A DNA stretch of 60,000 nt from Chrysophaeum taylorii (lineage: Eukaryota; Sar; Pelagophyceae; Pelagomonadales; Pelagomonadaceae), in the NCBI GenBank assembly GCA_029834535.1, contig JAQMWT010000061.1, positions 1 to 60,000 on the forward strand. The letters run 5' to 3'. The notes beneath the pieces were generated by a model. That model saw nothing but the letters and a program-made list of their open reading frames with translations. It was not told the origin of the DNA and did not search any database. The position numbers and the translations under genes are program-made. Shown in pieces: positions 1-10,035 of this stretch; position 1 is the first letter of the stretch, and each line of letters starts with the position of its first letter.

Positions 1-83
1 AAACTGACATCATCAGAACGGGTAGGGTGCCCCTGATAAGGGCCTAGAGGAGTAAGCCTTAGGTGGCGGGAGTTGCCGCCACA
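1..83 (-). mobile_element. 3' LTR of gypsy element g1 (cut by window edge)
   Basis: Bases 1-83 match 9945-10035 with small indels, including the blocks GACATCATCA, GGGTGCCCCTGATAAG and GGCGGGAGTTGCCGCCACA. Read on the minus strand the repeat begins with TGTGGCGGCA at 83 and runs off the window. The two copies flank the whole g1 coding region in the same orientation, as LTRs should. Because the outer end lies outside the window, neither LTR length nor target-site duplication can be given. Confidence 0.8.
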
Positions 84-95
84 TGACTCCCCTGG
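84..95 (-). other. Polypurine tract of g1
   Basis: On the minus strand this reads CCAGGGGAGTCA and sits directly before the TGTGGCGG start of the 3' LTR. A purine run (AGGGGAG) at exactly this place is the normal plus-strand primer of LTR retrotransposons. It fixes the inner edge of the 3' LTR at 83/84. Confidence 0.7.
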
Positions 96-99
96 TAAG

Positions 100-1640
100 A
101 ATTCGAGCTGCCCCAGCGAGGTGCAAGCGCGAGGAGCGCGGCTTCGCCTTACGAGCATCTCGTGAACGAATCTTCTGGTAAACGCGGGCGATGATCGGTT
201 CAGGAACTCGACCACTGCGTAAAGTAAACTTGGGGATCAACACATCAATCTCGTGCGGAGCGAAATCCGTGACACATGGAGTTGTGTTGGAAGAAACTCT
301 GGACTTGTCGGTGAAACTTCGACCTTCGACGTCCTTGAACTCGGGCTCGAGCTTGCGGTGCGAAAGGTGAGAGGTCGGCTTGAAAAAAGCGACATCATCG
401 TTCGGACCCAAATCAGAATAGAAATGTAGAGCAACACGATCATTTTGGTAATCGTAAGGCTCATAAACTTCAGCAACATAATCTTCTTGCGCCAATCAGA
501 GCGCTTCCGGTCAGGAATCCGGAAAACAACAAACTTACCGTGCTGATAATCATCACGGAAGGTTTCTTCGGGTTTGCGGATGGTTTGATCAACGATCGGA
601 GGTACCATCACAGGCGTGATCTGACTAACATGAACACGTCGTTCTTCGGGCGGAGAGTCGAGAGACTCAATCCTATAGGTGACCGGAAAGGCGTTCCTTG
701 ATAATAAACGGTCGCCATTCCGGTCGAAGTTTGTTCTGAAGGAAAGGAATGTAGAGCAAAACGTGCGATCCTTCCTTGTATTCAACATCAACATGATCAG
801 CATTGTAAGCCAATCGTTCTTTCTTCAAAGCTTTATCACGAGCCTCGCGGACGATCTTCGTAATACTTCAATCGTTCACGTTTCGGCGACTGCATCAGAG
901 CGAGTCTTCGGCAATAATCGCGTATCAAAGTCCATAAGCGTGTAGTCGTCCAGCATCGGCTGACGGTTCAGGCGCAGCATAAAGGGAAATCTGCGTGCCT
1001 GGAATAAACTTGCGGTTGTAGCAAAGCGCAATATAATGAGCAAAGTCAGGCCAATCCGTGATGTTCCGGCCCTGAAGGCAAGCACGGAGGAAGGCCGATA
1101 AATCGGTTGACACGCTCAGCCGGGTTCGACTGGGCATGATAAGGAATCGTAGTTTGGTATCGTGTGTTGAAGAGATGGCAAAACTCGCGCATCAACTTGT
1201 TCACGAACTCTTTACCGTTGTCGGTACGAATCATCTGGGGCAAGTAGCCCTTGAGGAGAATGTTAATGACAAAAGACTCGAGGACAGACTCAGCAGTCTT
1301 ATCGTTCAAAACATCCAGAATCAAGAAATGCGAGAACGGATCAAAAATACTAGAAGATACGTCTCGGGACCAGCGCTGGGCAAGGGTCCAAATAAATCCA
1401 TAAAGAACAGCACCATCACCATCGTAGACGGGCTGCTGCAAGAGTCCAGCTCGTTTCGGCTCAGGCGTACGAGCTTTCTGGCAAACTAAACATTCAGCAA
1501 TGAAGACTCCAACTTCGTTCGACATGTGAGGCCACCAAAATCGTTCTTGGATAGCCTGGACGGTACTGTGACGTCCCATATGACCACCGTTAACCGGAGT
1601 GTCATGGTAGAGTCGAATAATGCGCTTGCGCAACAGTCAG
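100..1640 (-). pseudogene. Integrase of gypsy element g1, frameshifted
   Basis: The minus-strand frame from about 1633 to 1046 shows an H2C2 zinc-binding region (H..GGHMGRH and CLVCQ), then catalytic-core landmarks: FDPFSHF with the first Asp, IRTDNGKEF with the second Asp and NPAERVNR with the Glu. The reading then shifts near 1110 (1137-925), again near 1000 (1085-876), and continues at 803-485. There VTYRIESL and RVHVSQI resemble the C-terminal GPY/F module of gypsy integrases. A last frame (495-100) carries the tail down to the polypurine tract. At least three frame changes mean it cannot be made as one protein. The stretch 1641-1980 upstream is coding-like linker with several stops (for example MTPEIVSKNL in the frame of the polyprotein). 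Confidence 0.85.
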
Positions 1641-1980
1641 CAGGTGCAACAATCATCAATCATGCAAGAAATATCGACTTAATCGTCTTTAAACGATTCA
1701 CTTCGAATCGTTCGTCTGGCTCGGACTGAATCGTCGGCGTGCTCGATCGAATAGGAGCAACGTAGTGCAACAATCATCGGTGCAAATCAGCGAAATGCGT
1801 ACATCTTTAGACGACTTCGTTCGTTCGCTCGGGAACGTCGCGGCGTCTGACCTTGGGCCATTCGGTAGCGAATATCCTCGCAAGTAGCATCAGATTCTTG
1901 CTCACGATCTCAGGCGTCATATTATGGGTATCTTATCGATATAATCTTTGTAAGCGGCTGCGTCCTTGAAGATCTGTGGC

Positions 1981-3595
1981 TCATCGCGCACGGTTCTTCC
2001 GACGTTGTCTCGTAGCGTGAGACGTAGCCAATTTCATCGGATCCTTTTCAGGATCTTCTTCCTCGTCTTCCGGCAGTTCGGTCGTAATAAACGACATTAT
2101 GAAGTGGCAGCCGGGCGGGAACTCCCCGGTAATCAACAGGTTGGGAAGCTCTTGGAACACCAAATAAGCGTGGTTCAAAGGTTCTCCAAACTCGTCAGTC
2201 TCGATGACATGATCTATCGGATTGCGGGAGAGACAGTCAGGGATACTCATTCCCGGTGACTTTCCCGGCTTGTAACCAAGTTCAGGGTCAAAATTGGCGA
2301 GGCGCATCGCCCAACGAGCAAGCTGCCCAGACGAGTGCGTCGCCTTACGTAAAAACGTCAAATTTCGGTGATCGGTCTCCAAAACAGTCCGGTGCCCTTC
2401 GATGTAGGCTCGAAAGTGCTCTAGAGAAAGTATAACTGCCAGCAGCTCTAGCCGACGGGGCTCATAATTGCGCATCTCCTTCGGCACAGCTCGGCTCCAA
2501 TATTCAATCACTCGTTCTTCTCGAGTCACTCTTCCGGCATCGTCCTTGACTTCGACAATCTGGAAGAGATATGCTCCAAGTCCATCCTTGGAAGCATCGG
2601 ATCGGATCTGAAAAGGCAGATCATAATCGGGGTGGTAGACTCCACGGGAATCAACCAAAGCTTCAATAATCGTATCCCAAGCTTTCTGACACTCGGGCGT
2701 CCACTCGAACTTTACACCTTCGAGGCATAATCGTCTCAGCGGTTCCACGATCTTCGAGTAGCCCTTCACATATCGCCGGCAGTAATTACTCATGCCGATG
2801 AAAGAGCGTATCTGGGTCTTCGGGAAGTATTCGGTAAAGTACCTGGAATCGGCATCTTCTGCAGTGCTTCCAGCGTCTTCGGATTCGGCTTCAAGCCTTC
2901 TGGGGTAGAAATGTGTCAGAAATTCTATATCATCCTTGAGAAGGTGGAACTTCGCGGTTCGACCGCTGTACCCTCTCTGTGCCAAATGACACATCACTTC
3001 GATCAAAACTTGTAAATGTCGATGAAGATCGTCGGATCCCATCATAATATCGTCAACAAACGCAACCAAGTCTTGATACATCCATTTCGAAAGGTCGCTC
3101 GCCATTTGCTTGCAGAAAGAGCTCCGGCCGTCTTCACACCTAGAGGTAATCGCAAGAAACTATGAGCGCCAAGTGGGCTAACCATCGTGACAGCGTCTTG
3201 CGCTGCCGGATCCAGACGAAGGTTGTGGTATCCCCATCTAATATCAATGCATGTCCGCCATCGTCGCATAGCGAGAAAGCTAAAGCATCATCTTGTCGAA
3301 TGTTCGGCCAACTGTCATTGACCAATTGATCGTTGAGCTGACGTAAGTCAACTGCAGCACGGAACGCGTTTGACGTTCCAATCTCAGCTCCTTTCTTCGG
3401 AAGCATCAACACAGGAAAGCCCCAAGGTGAGTTGGCCGGACGAATGACTCCATCCCGGCACCACTCGCTGATCTGCTTGCGGAGACAATCGAGCTTCGCA
3501 GGCGTCAATCGGTAGGGCGTCATCTTAATCGGTCGCGGATTCGCGTCTTTGAATCGTAGAGACACAGGAGGCGAGTCCACAGGTCTCATAATCGG
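1981..3595 (-). pseudogene. Reverse transcriptase-RNase H of gypsy element g1
   Basis: Ty3/gypsy RT begins near 3589 (MRPVDSPPVSLRF) with RPANSPWGFPVLMLPKK and AAVDLRQLN. It continues in a second frame (3269-3042; SLDIRWGYHNLRL and SPLGAHSFLRLPLGV) and in a third (3105-1981; LVAFVDDIMMG, the YVDD-type catalytic box). RNase H follows with RSDASKDGLGAYL, RRLELLAVI and ETDHRNLTF, giving the D-E-D acidic residues, and ends near PDCLSRNP. The two frame changes lie within about 250 nt around 3105-3269. All catalytic boxes remain readable, so the copy looks recently inactivated rather than ancient. Confidence 0.92.
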
Positions 3596-4207
3596 GTCGA
3601 AAAAGGCCCAAGAAATATTGCACAGTGACGGAGCATCAGTTTCGCCTCGTCATCTAAGTGCGGATTGTCAGGAATTCCCAGCTCCTGAACAACCTTGTCA
3701 ACTTCTTCCTTCGTGGAACTTTCATGCTTCGTTATCGACATGCTCGGGAGTTTGCGGCAGCGGTGCACCCTCAGCATCGCGCGGCGCATCTTTCCATGGC
3801 ACATCAGCCTATTTTTCATATTTTAGTCTCACTTCCGGGTGGCTTTTGTTGATCCTCTCGCCTTTGACACGAACACTCGGCTCGCTCTTAATCTTCGGTT
3901 CCCGATCTCGCTCAGGATCTGGCGGAACGTCCAACTTTGGTTGTCGGGGGCAGCAGAAGAAGCATGAGACGTCCCCGGCTCATCTGTTGCAGGCGGAATC
4001 AACGGTACCTCTGGAGGTTTCCATTTGGTGCTCTGGAGATCATCAGTCGACACCCATCTTGACACGTGTGCGTAACAGCAACTTGAACTTGTAGGCGAGG
4101 TTTCATCAATTTGCAAATAATAATCAAACGGTCGGTCTGCAGGACTCAACGCTGACGGCATTCGCCGCTCAGGTGAATTCCTTGGTCACAGAGTTGCAGA
4201 TCGAGTA
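3596..4207 (-). pseudogene. Linker between DNMT and RT in g1
   Basis: Two minus-strand frames (4161-3829 and 3819-3586) carry a low-similarity linker. Traces such as VPWKDAP and LGIPDNPHLDDEAKLM match the same place in g2 (VPWADAPHDEHG at about 16030 and DDETLMMKH at about 16190). This shared linker shows that g1 and g2 have the same domain order and a common ancestor. No known domain is visible in it. Confidence 0.6.
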
Positions 4208-5201
4208 CTAATAAGTCATCGTGTCTGGTGGCACGACGGACGCCAAGTGTTTCAACGAGGTCGTCCTGGAGAAGCCGGCCCAATCAAAATCAAGGGGCAT
4301 CGTCAGCAACTCCGAAGTCATTTTCAGATTCAGAGATCTGTAATCGGAACGGTGCGGTCCTACGCGAAGCGGGACACGCGTAACGGTATAAGCTGCGTCT
4401 GTCGCGGCTCGTGATGATCCTAAATTGTTCATCTGAAGTAAATGTCGTTCGTCGGCGTAGCCAAGTGCTGCGGCGAACTCTTGCTGCATATTCTTGCAAG
4501 TCTTTGGAACTGCGCGCAAATGGAGCGGATGGCTGGAAACCAACAATCGCACGCGACAGCTCATCAAACTGGGCGTTATGTCGTAAAATTGACGACGTAC
4601 GTAGGGTGCAAACGTGCAACGTAAGAAATAATCGAAGCCTCCTGCTCTATCAACCACATGAAGAAACCATCTTGCATAATTTCATCGTCCAGTGGGTAGC
4701 GGTGACTCCCTCCCAACATCTGGAAGTCAAGTTGCACAGAGCGGAGTGTACGCAGGGTGGCGACGCGACACATCGACGACGACCATTCCGCGTAGGGTAA
4801 ATAAGATTCGATCAACCGTAAGGTTGTAACATAGCGACCACACGTGTGTGCTGCACCACAGGAATATTCGGAAAGTTCTTGTGGTGGATCTGGTTGGCGG
4901 TGTCCGACGCATCGAGTGCTAGCACGACTCGAAACGACGTCCCACATAATTCGTTGGCTCGTTGGAGACCTAAAGTACTGCCTCCGGCTCCACTGAACAG
5001 CATCACCACCTTGCGATAAGTGATTGGAAGCCATTGAACCTTTTCGTATCGGCGGCGGATCTCCGCTTCGGTGATCTCGCGGCATTTCTTTTCATCTTCT
5101 TCCGACCTTCGAGCGAAATCGTCGCTGCCTTCGGGTCGTTTGAGGGTGGACTTGTCCGCAATAGCGGTCGTAGCGTCCTTCTGCACCGTGCTCAGCAGCA
5201 T
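4208..5201 (-). pseudogene. C5-cytosine DNA methyltransferase domain in g1, frameshifted
   Basis: Frame 5201-4812 has a basic/acidic lead followed by LPITYRKVVMLFSGAGGSTL, the S-adenosylmethionine site (motif I, F-x-G-x-G-G), and VVLALDAS, the acidic residue after strand 2 (motif II). The catalytic Pro-Cys motif (ASPPCVHS) reads in another frame at about 4755-4775. The motif VI Glu reads as WLIEQE in a third frame (about 4645). Frame 4657-4208 gives CRVRLL (motif VIII-like), LNLKMTSELLTMP (motif IX-like) and LASVVPPDTM (motif X). Each piece aligns in order with the less damaged copy in g2. The domain sits between protease and RT. At least two frame changes inactivate it. Family identity is strong; activity is excluded for this copy. 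Confidence 0.85.
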
Positions 5202-5656
5202 CGGCGGGGGATTCGTCGCGCATCGTCGTGACTAGCGACAGAAACGGTGAGAGAAAGGTTCCCCTTGTCGTATCCTTCTTCACATTCTTTCGTAAGTTCG
5301 TTGATCGTAGAGACGTTCAACTCATCTTCGTACCTAACGATACCGCCAATCGCAAGGACTTCGCCTTGAGTGACGACCGTCGGCACTTCTTCCGCGGCAG
5401 TAACCGCAACCCGAGCAGCGGACCGGTCGAGCTCTTCGCAAGAAGAACACATTCCTTCGACAACTCCCAACTGCTCGTTTTCAGCAAACGTAGCGACGAA
5501 AACCTGTCCCATTTCCATAGGTTTCGACAAAATAACCGGTAAATTGTAAGTTCGACCGGGCTCGATTTGGAGCGTGCGCGCAGCGTAAGCCACTACTTCT
5601 CGCGCGTCTTCTCCCGGAGCTGGGGAGAATTTGGTAACATATCCCCGCGTAGCCAA
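5192..5656 (-). CDS. Unknown polyprotein segment between protease and DNMT (g1)
   Basis: Open frame of about 154 codons that overlaps the DNMT frame by about 10 nt at its end and directly follows the protease frame. The protein is rich in Val, Ala and Glu (GQVFVATFAENEQLG, VLAIGGIVRYEDELN) and shows beta-strand-like alternation. It may be the C-terminal part of the protease fold or a linker. No family recognised; the apparent start codon is not ATG, so it is best read as part of the polyprotein. Confidence 0.5.
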   Translation of the reverse strand: MATRGYVTKFSPAPGEDAREVVAYAARTLQIEPGRTYNLPVILSKPMEMGQVFVATFAENEQLGVVEGMCSSCEELDRSAARVAVTAAEEVPTVVTQGEVLAIGGIVRYEDELNVSTINELTKECEEGYDKGNLSLTVSVASHDDARRIPRRCC

Positions 5657-5658
5657 GG

Positions 5659-6687
5659 CTACCGTACGTTCCGGCGGCGGGCTTCGGAGATCTTAATCGT
5701 GCTCAAACGAGCGTAAACTCGAGTCTTGACCAGGTCGAGACTCTTGCGAAAGGCATCGTGTTGATGATTGTAAATCGGCACGGTTATCGGATCTCGATCG
5801 TAAATAGATCGAAAGGTTACGATTGGTGCATCGATTCGTTCATCCTCGAACTTAATCTTCTTGCGCTCGTATACGACTTGGGTTCGATAAAAACAGATCC
5901 GATCGTGGGGGTAGTCCAAGACGGCTCCTACAACTCGTATATCGCGCCCTCCCAACAGGAACAGATAGTTCGTATCGGCCACAATAGCGACAATGGGGGC
6001 AGCGATGTTGTCGGCGAGGGCGACCCGAATCGCGATCCAACGAAAGATCGTCGTCGTATTCAACCCTGATCCGTACAGCTTGCGCTTAATCGGAAGTTCG
6101 CCTTCATCGAAAATCAACTGATCTTTGGCCAACTTTCTGACCATTTCTCGGCAAATATAAGAAACATCTGCCATTCCATCGACACCGATGGTCGTCGAGA
6201 ATTTTGGTCCGTCACGATTCCTGTAGATGTGACAGGCCATAAACGTAAGAGTACCCGTATCTAAACAACGGAGGGTAACCAAATCATCTTCGATCGTCTT
6301 GCCGTCTCGCGGCGTCAACGAAGTGTGAGCACATCGGGCTCTGACTCGCTCATCTCCGGGGTTGGGCATCGATACCGCGGCTTGAGCTTTCGTATCATCT
6401 GTTGTTGGCGTCATCGACGTAACGCTCGCGGCAGCCTCTTTATCTGGCGGCTTCCGCTCTTCCTCCAAGACAATCTCGGAGGGAATCAGTGCTGGTAGGG
6501 GATCCTGGTCTTCGTAGTTCACGGAAGCAAAGGACCCCTCCCATAAATCATTCATTTCGTCTTTCCAGAATGCATCTGTAAATTCATTCGTCCTCGGTTG
6601 ATCATCACCATCATCGGCGATCGGTTCCGTGTCGGCTGCAGCTTCGAGTCCGTAGCTGAGCGGTTGTTCTGGTGGCTTCTTTAGCAA
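5659..6687 (-). CDS. Retropepsin-like protease region of g1
   Basis: Open frame of 342 codons. Residues around FSTTIGVDGMADVSYICREM correspond to a retropepsin flap/active-site strand, and IVAIVADTNYLFLLGGRD to the second half of such a fold (hydrophobic strand plus LLG-R-D). The g2 protein has the matching GLDGMADSPYIDHRLYRKL. The usual D-S/T-G-A-D is replaced by D-G-M-A-D, so catalysis by the standard mechanism needs testing. The frame starts 7 nt before the end of the preceding frame, so it was probably expressed by frameshift as part of Gag-Pol. Confidence 0.6.
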   Translation of the reverse strand: MLKKPPEQPLSYGLEAAADTEPIADDGDDQPRTNEFTDAFWKDEMNDLWEGSFASVNYEDQDPLPALIPSEIVLEEERKPPDKEAAASVTSMTPTTDDTKAQAAVSMPNPGDERVRARCAHTSLTPRDGKTIEDDLVTLRCLDTGTLTFMACHIYRNRDGPKFSTTIGVDGMADVSYICREMVRKLAKDQLIFDEGELPIKRKLYGSGLNTTTIFRWIAIRVALADNIAAPIVAIVADTNYLFLLGGRDIRVVGAVLDYPHDRICFYRTQVVYERKKIKFEDERIDAPIVTFRSIYDRDPITVPIYNHQHDAFRKSLDLVKTRVYARLSTIKISEARRRNVR

Positions 6688-8243
6688 GAAGTTCCGAGTT
6701 CTCGTCCACCAATCCTGCAGGTTCCACGTCGGCTCGTCTTCGTCCCACTTGAGAACGCTGCTAATCTTCTTCTTAAATCTATCCTTTTCTTCCGGCGTAT
6801 CCGAGGCTCGATCCGTAGTAACCGAACCGTTTCGGGGGGGTCCGCAGGAAAAGATGGCGTCGTCCCCGACGTCAACTCTATCGTAAGATCGTCGTCTGCA
6901 TCACTCGCGGTGGTCATCGTCTCGTCAGTCGAATGAGCGCACAAGCTATCACTGCAGAAATCCATGTCTGGCTCACAGCCAGTTCGGTCGCCAACGGTCG
7001 TCTCTGGAGGGTCCAAAGATAAGCCGATGGCATCGAGGGCCTCCTCGTCAAAAATAAACGGTGGGTCGTCCGTGGACGACTCGTCAAATAACGTTATCGC
7101 GGACACTGGTTCACAAGGTGTAGCTTCTTCATCTTCCGAATCTGAATCGCCTTCCCAGTATCGTGGAGCTTCGAGTTCATCGCTCGAATCTTCGAGTTCA
7201 TCGCTCGACATCTGCTCATAAATCTGTGCCAAAGACCGACGATTGGTCAGCACGTCGTTGGGTGGCTCGTCCATCGGCGGGCGAGCAAGATCTTCGAATG
7301 CGGCCGCGGCAAGGGCGTCGGCTGCGTCGTCGGTGCGGGTGTCCGTGTTCGGGTACACCATCACTCCTAATGGTAACTGTTGACCACAAGGGGTCGTAAA
7401 CGCGAGCGTTGCGCTCAAAAAACCCAAATTATATTGGTGTCGGCCTCCGTCGTATTCGTCGTCGCGCGATCGGCGTCGTCTGTGCCGGCGCGAACTTCGA
7501 CTGGGGCTCTTGTTATCTTTGTCTCTCTCTGGCGTCAGTTCGGCAGGTCCTATTACCTCTGGATCGTCCCTGTAGGCGACTGGTGCTCCCAAGCCTATCC
7601 GAACTGTCTCAATCGTCTCGTCTATCGAAACATCGACACATGCGTCGTCTTCTTGCCAAAACTCCGACCAAACGTAAATTAAATCTCCGTTGGCGAATAA
7701 CTCCATGCCTCGGGGTCGGAATCGCACTTCTTTCCGCTCTGGCGGTTTCTTCCTTAGGAAACAGTGAGCTCGTATCCATATCGTCGGTACGCTCATCTTC
7801 TTCTTATCCATGCTGATCGTCCCATCCAAATTCGATTCCGGGCGGCAGCTATACTCATCCCTCATAGTATGTTCGGGATCTTTCTTTATCACATAGCCAT
7901 CATCATATGCAGGCTGAAAATCTTTGAACTCTTCGTTCGTGAGTAACACGCCAGGGCTTTCACATAGCTCCAAAGGCAGTTCATGCGTTATAAGATTCTT
8001 CATCTCTTCCGCTTTCGTATTCATTGTCTCGGCCGTTTCACTCGGCCTATCATCCACTCCATCGCTTAGAATATCGGCAATCGCCTCGTCACTAAAAATG
8101 TCGGCACACGAAATGTCTGCCATCGTCAATGGGAATAAAACGTCTGCAAAAACGTCTGCAGTCGGTTCGTCGGGGGGGCCTGCAAAAGAAGAAGGCGTCG
8201 TCCCCGACGTCATATCTGTCAAAAAATGGCCACAAAAGGGCAC
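6681..8243 (-). CDS. Acidic 520-aa Gag-region protein of g1, function unknown
   Basis: Long open frame, strongly acidic, with Asp/Glu/Ser-rich runs (SSDELEDSSDELEAPRYWEG, DSDSEDEEA) and a basic Arg/Ser patch (SRSSRRHRRRRSRDDEYDG). The phrase SGTTPSF.A.PPE occurs twice, near residues 12-24 and 450-465, suggesting an internal duplication of about 1.3 kb or convergent linkers. Its place between the N-terminal Gag-like ORF and the protease makes it part of Gag/pre-protease. No zinc knuckle was found. Overlaps both neighbours by a few bases. Confidence 0.55.
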   Translation of the reverse strand: MPFCGHFLTDMTSGTTPSSFAGPPDEPTADVFADVLFPLTMADISCADIFSDEAIADILSDGVDDRPSETAETMNTKAEEMKNLITHELPLELCESPGVLLTNEEFKDFQPAYDDGYVIKKDPEHTMRDEYSCRPESNLDGTISMDKKKMSVPTIWIRAHCFLRKKPPERKEVRFRPRGMELFANGDLIYVWSEFWQEDDACVDVSIDETIETVRIGLGAPVAYRDDPEVIGPAELTPERDKDNKSPSRSSRRHRRRRSRDDEYDGGRHQYNLGFLSATLAFTTPCGQQLPLGVMVYPNTDTRTDDAADALAAAAFEDLARPPMDEPPNDVLTNRRSLAQIYEQMSSDELEDSSDELEAPRYWEGDSDSEDEEATPCEPVSAITLFDESSTDDPPFIFDEEALDAIGLSLDPPETTVGDRTGCEPDMDFCSDSLCAHSTDETMTTASDADDDLTIELTSGTTPSFPADPPETVRLLRIEPRIRRKKRIDLRRRLAAFSSGTKTSRRGTCRIGGRELGTSC

Positions 8244-8659
8244 GTGACGTTCGATGGGCGGTAAACAGGTGCGCGCTTATCATTCGAGATAATCCTCTGC
8301 GACGCATCGTCGATCGATCGTGGAGACGAAGTGTCATCCACTTGAATGTCCGGAGGTAGACTCATAGCATCGAGCGTAGCAGCGGCGGGTCCATTCCTTT
8401 GGGCGTCATCGGCTGCACGGGGCTCGTAAATCGGATTCACACTTAACTCCGGCGCGTCGTCAAAACCGAGGGTTGTGTCAGCTGACGACAAATCATATCG
8501 TGCCACCAACGGTGACACCGGGTCAGAAGCGGTTGTCGGCTTCGGCCCGTAGTTTAACGACGTTTCGGTCAGATTCTCCGATCCTGTGGGGATTTTGGTT
8601 TGGGTGAGCTCCTTCGACTTGGATTGCTCTTGCTCGTAGTTTAACGACGTTTCGGTCAT
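8219..8659 (-). CDS. Linker ORF carrying two TETSLNY motifs (g1)
   Basis: Frame of about 146 codons, low complexity (Lys, Glu, Thr, Pro), overlapping the next ORF by 25 nt. It contains the peptide TETSLNY twice, 29 codons apart, from two identical 22-nt DNA motifs. Outside the motif the two repeats do not match, so this is not a simple tandem duplication of the whole segment. No domain recognised. Confidence 0.5.
   Translation of the reverse strand: MTETSLNYEQEQSKSKELTQTKIPTGSENLTETSLNYGPKPTTASDPVSPLVARYDLSSADTTLGFDDAPELSVNPIYEPRAADDAQRNGPAAATLDAMSLPPDIQVDDTSSPRSIDDASQRIISNDKRAPVYRPSNVTCPFVAIF
8549..8570 (-). repeat. Dispersed 22-nt SLNY motif, copy 1 (g1)
   Basis: Minus strand reads ACCGAAACGTCGTTAAACTA within a 22-nt block, in frame as T-E-T-S-L-N-Y. 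Identical to copy 2 at 8636-8657. The core CGTCGTTAAACTA also occurs exactly at 55649 and 57100. Confidence 0.85.
8636..8657 (-). repeat. Dispersed 22-nt SLNY motif, copy 2 (g1)
   Basis: Same 22 nt as copy 1, in the same frame and orientation as the g1 polyprotein. Only the motif itself is shared with copy 1; the flanks differ. Confidence 0.85.
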
Positions 8660-8764
8660 CTCGGACGACTCGTCGTCGTCGTCGCGTGGCTTCCTAACTT
8701 TCGCTCGCGTTCGCGTGGGCGGCGGTACCTCCGAGGGTCGGAATTCTCCCTCGAGACTGCTCGC

Positions 8765-9442
8765 TCACCTCGGGCGACTCGGCGTACGCAATTCATCCCT
8801 CTCGCGGGTCAACCATCGTACTTGCTCGTGTATTTTATCTAATCGAGCGTGTACGGGCCGCATTTGCTCTTGCATTATTTTTATCTTCTTCTGGTGTAGC
8901 CATTCGCGCCGTATCTCTTCTTCTTCTATCAGCTGGATGAGGATTTCTTGTGCGCGCTTCTTTTCTCGGCGTATCTCGCGTAACTGGGCTTTGTAAATCT
9001 TTGCAACGTTCGGTGGTTCATCATCTCGCGCACGTTCTGGATGGGCTGCCGGTTGTCTCGCCGGCGGCACCCTCGGCAGTTCATCGCCGTTGTAGTTCAG
9101 CTCTTCTTCCTCATCATCATAATCCGTATCATCATCATCGTTCCACTCGCTCGTCTCATCCTGACGGCTTGGCGGTTCGTCATATCGTAGCTGCTCGACG
9201 GCAGCATCATCGTCTTCCATATCGGCTCTGGCTCGTTCTAGTCGGCCGAGATCAGAGCGGGTCCAAAATGGTTGAGTCATCGTCGTTCTCGTCCTCTTTC
9301 GACTCTGTAACTTATAATCGTCCACGACACGCGTAATATCGTCGTTGCGTGCGTCTTCCACCGACAAATCTATCAGTCCGGTGGGCGGCAGAATTCGTCT
9401 CTGCCCGGCAATCAATGCCTTATCCGTGAGTTGCGATCTCAC
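8765..9442 (-). CDS. Gag-like N-terminal ORF of g1
   Basis: Open frame of 225 codons. The C-terminal half is a long charged helix (REIRREKKRAQEILIQLIEE, then REWLHQKKIKIMQEQM and LDKIHEQVRWLTRERDEL) that should form a coiled coil. An internal Met before TQPFWTRSDLGRLERARADM may be the real start. Acidic Asp/Glu/Tyr stretches lie in between. As the first large ORF after the 5' LTR it is the best Gag candidate, but I see no capsid or zinc-knuckle signature. Confidence 0.5.
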   Translation of the reverse strand: MRSQLTDKALIAGQRRILPPTGLIDLSVEDARNDDITRVVDDYKLQSRKRTRTTMTQPFWTRSDLGRLERARADMEDDDAAVEQLRYDEPPSRQDETSEWNDDDDTDYDDEEEELNYNGDELPRVPPARQPAAHPERARDDEPPNVAKIYKAQLREIRREKKRAQEILIQLIEEEEIRREWLHQKKIKIMQEQMRPVHARLDKIHEQVRWLTRERDELRTPSRPR

Positions 9443-9944
9443 TCCGCTCGCCTGCGGCAGCGGTACCCGGGTTGCGCGTCGGCTAGCACCGAATCGGCTA
9501 GCCCGAATCGCGCGTCGTCACTTCCGACGACTAACGTATCCGGCCGGGGGACTTTCCCACGGCGGTGGTCCTTCTGGAATTCCTTGTCGGCGCGCTTGAT
9601 CAGGGCGCGCACGGCTTGTCCGGACCGTGTAGAGAATGCAAGATGCACTAGTTCGCTGCGACCGATATAGTCGCTCGAATCTCGTATTTCTCCACCACCT
9701 GTGGCGTAAGGAGAATTTTAGGGGCTACCTGGCGTGCCTTCGAATCCTGGCTCGCCGCTCGCGTCCGTGCCCTTGGTGGAGTCACTGGACGAGGATGGCC
9801 GTTCTCCCGCCACACAACCACAAACAACTTCCGTGCCTGGTCCTCACAACTTGAGGATCGGCTGTTGCTTTATGATCAAGGTATATCGAAACACAGAAAT
9901 CAGGGTGACACATGTCACGGAAAAGGAAGATGATGTCATAAAGA
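9443..9944 (-). other. Leader of g1; nothing recognised
   Basis: Non-coding between the Gag-like ORF and the recognised part of the 5' LTR. The exact inner LTR end and the primer-binding site could not be placed; no TGGTATCAGAGC-type site is seen. Part of this stretch is probably LTR sequence that has no partner inside the window. Confidence 0.4.
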
Positions 9945-10035
9945 AAACTGACATCATCACAACGGAGTAGGGTGCCCCTGATAAGGGGGGCCCTAGAAGA
10001 GGGGTAAGCCTTAGGAGGCGGGAGTTGCCGCCACA
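9945..10035 (-). mobile_element. 5' LTR of g1 (recognised part)
   Basis: Direct repeat of bases 1-83. On the minus strand it starts at 10035 with TGTGGCGGCAACTCCCGCC, the same start as the 3' LTR next to the polypurine tract. The right flank (GTTCCCTTGAC) is outside the element. The inner (U5) end is not resolved. Confidence 0.75.

Noticed and set aside
4727..5201. A bacterial restriction-modification system suggested by the C5 methyltransferase
   Set aside because: The enzyme is embedded in a Ty3/gypsy polyprotein between LTRs, with RT and integrase; there is no restriction gene and no bacterial gene nearby.
6964..7682. Plus-strand ORFs within g1 (serine-rich and arginine-rich)
   Set aside because: Shadows of the acidic minus-strand ORF; their composition is the complement of its codon use.
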